Part shown: positions 16,311 through 20,384 of the stretch, in pieces
How positions within the stretch are numbered: the stretch's first letter is position 1
Layout of the letters: each line of letters opens with the position of its first letter
Origin: Quisquiliibacterium sp036525975
GTDB taxonomy: Bacteria; Pseudomonadota; Gammaproteobacteria; Burkholderiales; Burkholderiaceae_E
Assembly: GCA_036525975.1 (NCBI GenBank)
Contig: DATCZK010000083.1
Location: 1 to 20,384 of the forward strand
DNA: 20,384 bases
Reading direction: 5' to 3'
The notes under the pieces: generated by a model
What the model was told of the DNA's origin: nothing
Database searches by the model: none
The model's input: only the letters and a program-made list of their open reading frames with translations
Made by a program: the position numbers and the translations under genes

Positions 16311-17420
16311 TCAGATGCGCATCGGCATCACGACGTAGCGAAACGACGCGTCGCCGGGCACCGTGATCAGCGCGCTGGAGTTGGAGTCGCCCAGGTCGAC
16401 CTGAACGCTCTCGGTGCGCAGGTTGCCGAGCACGTCTTGCAGGTAGCCCACGTTGAACCCGATCTCGAGCCCCTCGCCGGCGTAGTCGACCTCGATCTCC
16501 TCCACCGCCTCTTCCTGCTCGGCGTTGCTGGTCTGGATCCTGAGCGTGCCGGGCGCGAGCGTGAGGCGAACGCCGCGAAACTTGTCCGACGTGAGGATCG
16601 ACGCGCGCCCGAGCGAGGCCGCGAGCACGTCGCGACCCACCGTCATCTGCTTGGTGTAGCCGGTGGGGATCACCCGCTGGTAGTCGGGGAACTTCCCCTC
16701 CACCAGCTTGCTCAGCATCTCGACCTCGCCGAAGCGGAAACGCACCTGGTTGGCCGACACGTCGATCATCACCGTCGCCTCGTCGTCGGAGAGCAGGCGC
16801 TGCAGCTCGAGCACGGTCTTGCGCGGGATGATCACCTCGTTCTTGGCGAGCGCTGCGCCCTCGACCACGGCCTGGCAGAACGCGAGCCGGTGCCCGTCGG
16901 TGGCCACGACGCGAACCTGGTCGCCGTCGGTCACGAGCAGCAACCCGTTGAGGTAGTAGCGGATGTCCTGCTGCGCCATCGCGAAGTGCACCATGTGGAA
17001 CAGGTGCTTGAGCTGGTTCTGCGGCAACGCGAACGACGCCGAAAAGCGCTCGTTCACCGACACGGTGGGGAACTCCTCGGCGCCCAGCGTCTGGAGCGCG
17101 AAGCGGCTCTTGCCCGCCGTGATCGTGGCTTTCTTGTTCGTGACCGCGATCGAGACCTCGGGGCCCTCGGGCAGCGCGCGCAGGATGTCGATCAGCTTGC
17201 GCGCCGACACGGTGGTGGCGCCGGACTCCTTGCCGCCGCCGAGCGCCGCGCTGGTCTGGATCTGGATCTCCACGTCGGTGGCGAGGAACGAGACGTTCTC
17301 GCCGTCCTTGCGCAGCAGCACGTTCGCGAGGATCGGGAGGGTGTGCCGGCGCTCGACGATTCCCGCCACCGTGGAGAGCGGTTTGAGGATCGCGTCGCGA
17401 GACGCTTTTATGAACTGCAT
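16311..17420 (-). CDS. dnaN: DNA polymerase III beta subunit (sliding clamp)
   Basis: 369 residues, normal for the family. It forms a ring dimer that tethers Pol III and other partners to DNA. The N-terminus MQFIKASRDAILKPLSTVAG and RRHTLPILANVLL, the middle YYLNGLLLVTDG and VATDGHRLAFCQ, and the C-terminal VVMPMRI are diagnostic; the latter region contributes to the hydrophobic pocket that binds clamp-interacting peptides. Start ATG 17420-17418 with GAGGAG 10 nt upstream. It lies 216 bp downstream of dnaA, a longer gap than a simple operon would need; that gap holds candidate DnaA boxes. Confidence 0.98.
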   Translation of the reverse strand: MQFIKASRDAILKPLSTVAGIVERRHTLPILANVLLRKDGENVSFLATDVEIQIQTSAALGGGKESGATTVSARKLIDILRALPEGPEVSIAVTNKKATITAGKSRFALQTLGAEEFPTVSVNERFSASFALPQNQLKHLFHMVHFAMAQQDIRYYLNGLLLVTDGDQVRVVATDGHRLAFCQAVVEGAALAKNEVIIPRKTVLELQRLLSDDEATVMIDVSANQVRFRFGEVEMLSKLVEGKFPDYQRVIPTGYTKQMTVGRDVLAASLGRASILTSDKFRGVRLTLAPGTLRIQTSNAEQEEAVEEIEVDYAGEGLEIGFNVGYLQDVLGNLRTESVQVDLGDSNSSALITVPGDASFRYVVMPMRI

Positions 17421-17636
17421 ATCTCTTTATCTCCTCTTGGTGTTGTTGATGTACACGGCTGTTTCAGGTGGAAAACACCGACAGGCCCAGCAACGGCGCG
17501 GCATTGCGCGCAGGAACAACCCGTGCGCAAGCGGCTCCGGCGGCCGGGACGCGTGTGGACGAATCGGGCGATTTCGGCGTCGGGGCACTTTTTCCACAAT
17601 CCGTGCCCGATCGATTCAGGGTGTTTCCCACAGGCT
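17421..17636. other. oriC: Candidate replication origin (oriC) between dnaA and dnaN
   Basis: Gene-free 216 bp containing one exact DnaA box (consensus TTWTNCACA), TTTTCCACA at 17590-17598 on the plus strand. One-mismatch boxes are TTTCCCACA at 17624-17632 (plus) and TTTTCCACC at 17475-17467 (minus). A weaker two-mismatch site is TCGTCCACA at 17562-17554 (minus). The stretch 17421-17453 next to dnaN is locally AT-rich (CTTTAT, TTGTTGATGTA) and could serve as the unwinding element. It also holds the dnaN Shine-Dalgarno sequence (17431-17436). The position beside dnaA is typical of origins, but the few boxes leave room for the dnaA-rpmH gap to be the main or a second part. Confidence 0.55.
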
Positions 17637-19043
17637 TCATCCTCGCAGGGTCTGCTCGAGCACGTGAATCTGGTGGTTGAGCTCGGAGTCCTGGCGCCGG
17701 TGCTCGGTGATCTTGCGCATCGCGTGCAGCACCGTGGTGTGGTCGCGCCCGCCGAAGGCCTCGCCGATCTCCGGGAGGCTCTTCTGGGTGAGTTCCTTCG
17801 CCAGGTACATCGCGATCTGGCGCGGGAGCACGATGTGCGCGTGGCGGCGCTTGCTGTACATGTCGGCCACCTTCATCTTGAAGAAGTCGGCCACCGTCTT
17901 CTGGATCACCTCCACCGAGATCTGGCGGCGGTTGAGCGCGAGCAGGTCTTCGAGCGCCTCCTTGGCGAGGTCGAGCGTGATCGGGCGGTTGCGGAATCCG
18001 GCGTAGGCCACCACGCGCAGCAGCGCGCCCTCGAGCTCGCGCACGTTCGAGCGCAGGTGCTTGGCGATGAAGAAGGCCACGTCCTCGGGGAGCTCCGAGC
18101 CCTGCTGCTCGGCCTTCTTGTGCAGGATCGCGACGCGCATCTCGAGCTCGGGGGGCTCGATCGCGATGATCAGCCCCGAGTCGAAGCGCGAGATCAGCCG
18201 CTCCTCGATGCCGGCGATCTCCTTGGGGTAGGTGTCGCAGGTGATGATGATCTGCTTGCGCGCCGCGTACAGCGCGTCGAAGGTGTAGAAGAACTCCTCC
18301 TGCGTGCGCGGCTTTCCCGACAGGAACTGGATGTCGTCGATCAGCAGCAGGTCGAGCGACTGGTAGTAGTGCTTGAGGTCTTCGGAGGTCTTGCGCTGGA
18401 TCGCGCGCACCATCTCGTCGAAGTACTCCTGCGCGTGGATGTAGCGAACCTTGGCCGAGGGGTTGCGCTGCACCACCGCGTTGCCCACCGCGTGGATCAG
18501 GTGCGTCTTGCCCAGCCCCACCCCGCCGTAGAGGAACAGCGGGTTGAAGCTCGCCGGCTTGTCCACCACCTGCAGCGCGGTGATGCGCGCCATCTGGTTG
18601 GCCTTGCCGGTGATGAAGCTGTCGAAGGTGAGGTCCGCGCGCAGGCGGCTGCGGTCGGCCACCGGCGAGGGCGGGAGGTGTGCGCCGGCCTCGGCGGACC
18701 CCGCGCCACGGGCCGCGGCGGCCCCGGCAACCGGCGGCTTGAGGTCGGTCTCGCGGCGCGCGGGCGGCTTGCCGTCGCGGCCCTCCCTGGGCTTGGCCGG
18801 GGCCACGATCTCGAATGCCACGCGCGTCTGCGGGTCGATCAGCTGCGAGGCCAGTTCGGCGATGCGCCCGCCCCACTGGCTGCGCACCCAATTGAGCTTG
18901 AACTGGTTCGGGGCCCCGATTCGCAGTAAGTGGTCACTCTCGTCATAAGAAAGGAAAACCAACGGCTTGATCCAGGTTCTGAACAATTGCGCCGGCACCT
19001 CGGATTCGAGTTGCGACGTGCAGGCAAGCCATCGATCGTGCAT
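17637..19043 (-). CDS. dnaA: Chromosomal replication initiator protein DnaA
   Basis: 468 residues, nearly the E. coli length of 467. It binds DnaA boxes at oriC, opens the duplex and loads the helicase. Domain I at 1-80 (MHDRWLACTSQLESEVPAQ, FRTWIKPL). A flexible Pro/Ala/Arg-rich linker at about 82-135 is domain II. Domain III (AAA+) has Walker A GGVGLGKT at 173-180, Walker B LLLIDD ending at 237, and the sensor run LISRFDSGL. Domain IV ends with the DNA-binding signature GGRDHTTVLHAMRKI from 431. Start ATG 19043-19041 was chosen because the family begins MxDxW at that point; an in-frame ATG at 19130 would add 29 residues lacking family resemblance. No clear Shine-Dalgarno sequence precedes it. 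Divergent from rpmH. Confidence 0.98.
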   Translation of the reverse strand: MHDRWLACTSQLESEVPAQLFRTWIKPLVFLSYDESDHLLRIGAPNQFKLNWVRSQWGGRIAELASQLIDPQTRVAFEIVAPAKPREGRDGKPPARRETDLKPPVAGAAAARGAGSAEAGAHLPPSPVADRSRLRADLTFDSFITGKANQMARITALQVVDKPASFNPLFLYGGVGLGKTHLIHAVGNAVVQRNPSAKVRYIHAQEYFDEMVRAIQRKTSEDLKHYYQSLDLLLIDDIQFLSGKPRTQEEFFYTFDALYAARKQIIITCDTYPKEIAGIEERLISRFDSGLIIAIEPPELEMRVAILHKKAEQQGSELPEDVAFFIAKHLRSNVRELEGALLRVVAYAGFRNRPITLDLAKEALEDLLALNRRQISVEVIQKTVADFFKMKVADMYSKRRHAHIVLPRQIAMYLAKELTQKSLPEIGEAFGGRDHTTVLHAMRKITEHRRQDSELNHQIHVLEQTLRG

Positions 19044-19145
19044 CTGGGGCGCCGGAAGCTGAGCCCTGGGGGCTGAAGCGGTTGACAAAAATCCCTCGCG
19101 GCGCGCGCACGCAGCGCGGCCCGAAAGCATTTCCGGGAAGCCGCC

Positions 19146-19151
19146 ATTGTA
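19146..19151 (-). promoter_or_regulatory. Candidate -10 element for dnaA (TACAAT)
   Basis: Minus-strand GGTACAATGGCG, identical over 12 bases to the sequence before prfC. The -35 region is weak and would coincide with the DnaA box at 19167-19175, an arrangement compatible with autorepression by DnaA. It implies a 5' leader of about 95 nt to ATG 19043. Confidence 0.5.
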
Positions 19152-19166
19152 CCTCGCGCGACGAAG

Positions 19167-19175
19167 TTTTCCACA
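19167..19175 (+). promoter_or_regulatory. DnaA box in the dnaA-rpmH intergenic region
   Basis: TTTTCCACA matches the consensus TTWTNCACA exactly. It lies between the divergent dnaA and rpmH promoters, only 9 bp before the rpmH -35, so DnaA bound here could affect both genes and may contribute to the origin. Confidence 0.65.
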
Positions 19176-19184
19176 GGTGCTGCA

Positions 19185-19213
19185 TTGACGCGCGAGGAAG
19201 GATCGGGTGTAAT
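19185..19213 (+). promoter_or_regulatory. Predicted sigma70 promoter of rpmH
   Basis: TTGACG (19185-19190), spacer of exactly 17 bp, TGTAAT (19208-19213), ending 25 nt before the rpmH start codon. Five of six -35 bases and five of six -10 bases match consensus; this is the best promoter in the window. Confidence 0.75.
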
Positions 19214-19238
19214 CGAGGGCTTTTCGTCGAGAAAGAAA

Positions 19239-19376
19239 ATGAAACGAACCTTTCAGCCATCGGTCGTGCGGCGCAAGCGCACGCACGGATTCCTCGTCCG
19301 CATGAAGACCCGCGGCGGGCGGGCGGTGATCCGCGCGCGCCGTGCCAAGGGTCGCAAGCGCCTCGGCGTCGTCTGA
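19239..19376 (+). CDS. rpmH: Large-subunit ribosomal protein L34
   Basis: 45 residues, strongly basic: MKRTFQPSVVRRKRTHGF, then VRMKTRGGRAV and the basic C-terminal RRAKGRKRL. The family is 44-46 residues and very conserved; here the final residues are GVV. The ATG at 19239 was chosen over the in-frame ATG at 19185, which falls in the -35 element. Shine-Dalgarno complementarity is weak (AGAAAG). Its position divergent from dnaA and before rnpA is the standard bacterial arrangement. Confidence 0.98.
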   Translation: MKRTFQPSVVRRKRTHGFLVRMKTRGGRAVIRARRAKGRKRLGVV

Positions 19377-19441
19377 CGCCGGTGTCGTACCGGCAGGCGA
19401 CGCAGTCGATCGCGCGGGGCCGGTCACGTGGTGCCTGATCC

Positions 19442-19828
19442 GTGCCGCGCACGCGCGTCGACGCCCGGTTCGCGGCGCTGTCGCGGCGCCGCGCCGACAT
19501 GGTCAGCGAGCATTTCGGGCTCGCGGTGATGATGCGCGCGTCGAATGACCCGCTCCAGGGGCCGGCGCGGCTGGGTTTCGCCGTGCCCAGGCGCCAGCTC
19601 GCGCACGCGGTCGATCGCAACGCGCTCAAGCGGGTTGCGCGCGAGGCGTGGCGCCAGGTGCGCTGGCCGGGGGTGAACCGGCCCGCGGTGGCGCTGGTGA
19701 AGCTTCGCCGCGCGGATCCGGCCTGGCCCGGCGCCACCCGGCGCGCGCTCAAGCGCAGCTGGCGGGCGGAGCTCGACGCGCTGTTCGGCCGCGCCGCGGC
19801 GCAGGCCGCGCGCCAGAGCCGGACATGA
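19442..19828 (+). CDS. rnpA: Ribonuclease P protein component
   Basis: 128 residues from a GTG start; an in-frame TGA at 19436-19438 rules out anything longer. The protein binds the RNase P RNA and helps mature tRNA 5' ends. The conserved basic helix is seen as DRNALKRVAREAWR (58-71), the family's RNR motif, preceded by RLGFAVPRR. SEHFGLAV is the usual N-terminal strand; the C-terminal tail is Ala/Arg-rich and variable. It lies 65 bp after rpmH. Its TGA overlaps an ATG (ATGA, 19825-19828) that opens a seven-codon frame leading directly into yidD. Confidence 0.93.
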   Translation: MPRTRVDARFAALSRRRADMVSEHFGLAVMMRASNDPLQGPARLGFAVPRRQLAHAVDRNALKRVAREAWRQVRWPGVNRPAVALVKLRRADPAWPGATRRALKRSWRAELDALFGRAAAQAARQSRT

Positions 19829-19848
19829 TCGCGTCGTTGCGGCCATGA
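19825..19848 (+). other. Seven-codon mini-ORF linking rnpA to yidD
   Basis: ATG at 19825 overlaps the rnpA stop (ATGA). It encodes MIASLRP and stops at TGA 19846-19848, which in turn overlaps the yidD start codon (ATGA, 19845-19848). The 20 bases of the mini-ORF resemble the first 20 of yidD (16 of 20 identical), so it may be a tandem duplication of the yidD start. No Shine-Dalgarno sequence precedes yidD, so re-initiation via this short frame is a plausible coupling device. Confidence 0.45.
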
Positions 19849-20171
19849 TCGCGACGCTTCGGCTTCGCGTGCGCGGCTGGCTGGTGGCGCTGCTGGTCGC
19901 GCCGCTTCGCGCCTACCAGTACGCGATCAGCCCGATGCTGCCGGCGCGCTGCCGCTTCTTCCCCAGCTGCTCGGGCTACGCGATCGAGGCGCTGCAACGT
20001 CACGGCCCGTTGCGCGGCGGCCTGCTCGCGGCGGCGCGCGTGTGTCGCTGCAACCCCTGGAACGACGGCGGCGTCGACCCCGTTCCCGACCAGCCGAAAC
20101 CGTTCGCGCGCGCGGCGTTCGCGCGCTGGCCAGCCGCGCTGCGCGGCGACCCTCCCGCCAGGACCGAGTAA
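19845..20171 (+). CDS. yidD: Membrane protein insertion efficiency factor YidD
   Basis: 108 residues. Small inner-membrane-associated protein that aids YidC-dependent membrane insertion. After an amphipathic/hydrophobic N-terminus (LVALLVAPLRAYQYAISPM), the family core is clear: RCRFFPSCSGYAIEAL with cysteines 36 and 42, then HGPLRGG and RCNPWNDGGVDPVP. The C-terminus past residue 85 is longer and less conserved. It starts at ATG 19845 with no Shine-Dalgarno sequence, coupled to the preceding short frame, and its TAA ends 3 bp before yidC. Confidence 0.95.
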   Translation: MIATLRLRVRGWLVALLVAPLRAYQYAISPMLPARCRFFPSCSGYAIEALQRHGPLRGGLLAAARVCRCNPWNDGGVDPVPDQPKPFARAAFARWPAALRGDPPARTE

Positions 20172-20174
20172 GTC

Positions 20175-20384
20175 ATGCAATTGCAACGCACCATCCTGTG
20201 GATCGTCTTCTCGATGTCGCTGCTGTTCCTGTGGGACAGCTGGCAGCGCCACAACGGCAGGCCGTCGATGTTCGGCGGCGCGCCCGCAACGCAGTCCGGC
20301 GCCCCGCCGGCCGGCACAGGCAAGGCGGGCGCAGGCGCGCCCGCCGCGAAGGCCGACCCGAGCGTGCCGGTCGCGCCCGCGCAG
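20175..20384 (+). CDS. yidC: Membrane protein insertase YidC, N-terminal fragment (cut by window edge)
   Basis: First 70 codons only; the frame runs off the right edge. The N-terminus MQLQRTILWIVFSMSLLFLW followed by DSWQRHNGRPSMFGG is the first transmembrane segment and start of the periplasmic region of Gram-negative YidC. It is followed by a Pro/Ala/Gly-rich linker typical of betaproteobacterial YidC before the P1 domain. It inserts and folds inner-membrane proteins, with or without SecYEG. It follows yidD by 3 bp in the standard rpmH-rnpA-yidD-yidC order. Confidence 0.95.
   Translation, partial: MQLQRTILWIVFSMSLLFLWDSWQRHNGRPSMFGGAPATQSGAPPAGTGKAGAGAPAAKADPSVPVAPAQ

Noticed and set aside
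17437..17480. dnaN promoter with -10 TACATC (17453-17448)
   Set aside because: No acceptable -35 at 16-18 bp; too weak to list as a feature.
15951..18929. 992-residue plus-strand open frame opposite gyrB, dnaN and dnaA
   Set aside because: Spans three conserved genes and their spacers in antisense, with no domain-like sequence; a ghost frame.

Overview
This is a very GC-rich chromosomal segment from a betaproteobacterium, most likely Burkholderiales. The evidence is the replication-origin gene block. On the minus strand dnaA, dnaN and gyrB read leftward. On the plus strand rpmH, rnpA, yidD and yidC read rightward from the same divergent point. Protein details such as the DnaA N-terminus, a 45-residue L34 and the YidC N-terminus fit that class. 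No species is assigned. I saw no rRNA, tRNA, CRISPR array, insertion sequence or prophage gene.

Layout from left to right: the C-terminal part of a thiamine-diphosphate enzyme (2-679); a small exported protein with a duplicated STGGETY motif (887-1192); prfC and an NSS-family sodium symporter on the minus strand (1279-4364); a VapBC toxin-antitoxin pair with a clear four-element operator (4479-5234); a small lipoprotein (5350-5598); a translationally coupled pair that looks like mesaconyl-CoA C1-C4 CoA transferase (mct) and methylsuccinyl-CoA dehydrogenase (mcd) (5777-8730); a 10-bp tandem repeat; then a minus-strand cluster of D-aminoacylase, fold-type-IV transaminase, FmdB-like zinc ribbon and NudC (12376 down to 8810). 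After these come argC and a YdcH/DUF465 gene on the plus strand (12561-13748), which meet gyrB tail to tail, and the origin block (13745-20384).

Genes that appear to work together: mct and mcd would act consecutively on methylsuccinyl-CoA and mesaconyl-CoA, joining a step of the ethylmalonyl-CoA pathway to a step of the 3-hydroxypropionate bicycle. The D-aminoacylase and the transaminase next to it could act on D-amino acids or chiral amines. The transaminase carries several residues typical of (R)-selective amine transaminases. vapB and vapC form one autoregulated unit. dnaA and rpmH diverge from a short region with a strong rpmH promoter and a consensus DnaA box. A second cluster of DnaA-box-like sites lies between dnaA and dnaN and is the best oriC candidate.

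No gene-free stretch exceeds about 220 bases. Assignments rest on reading motifs and recalled family sequences; no database search was run.
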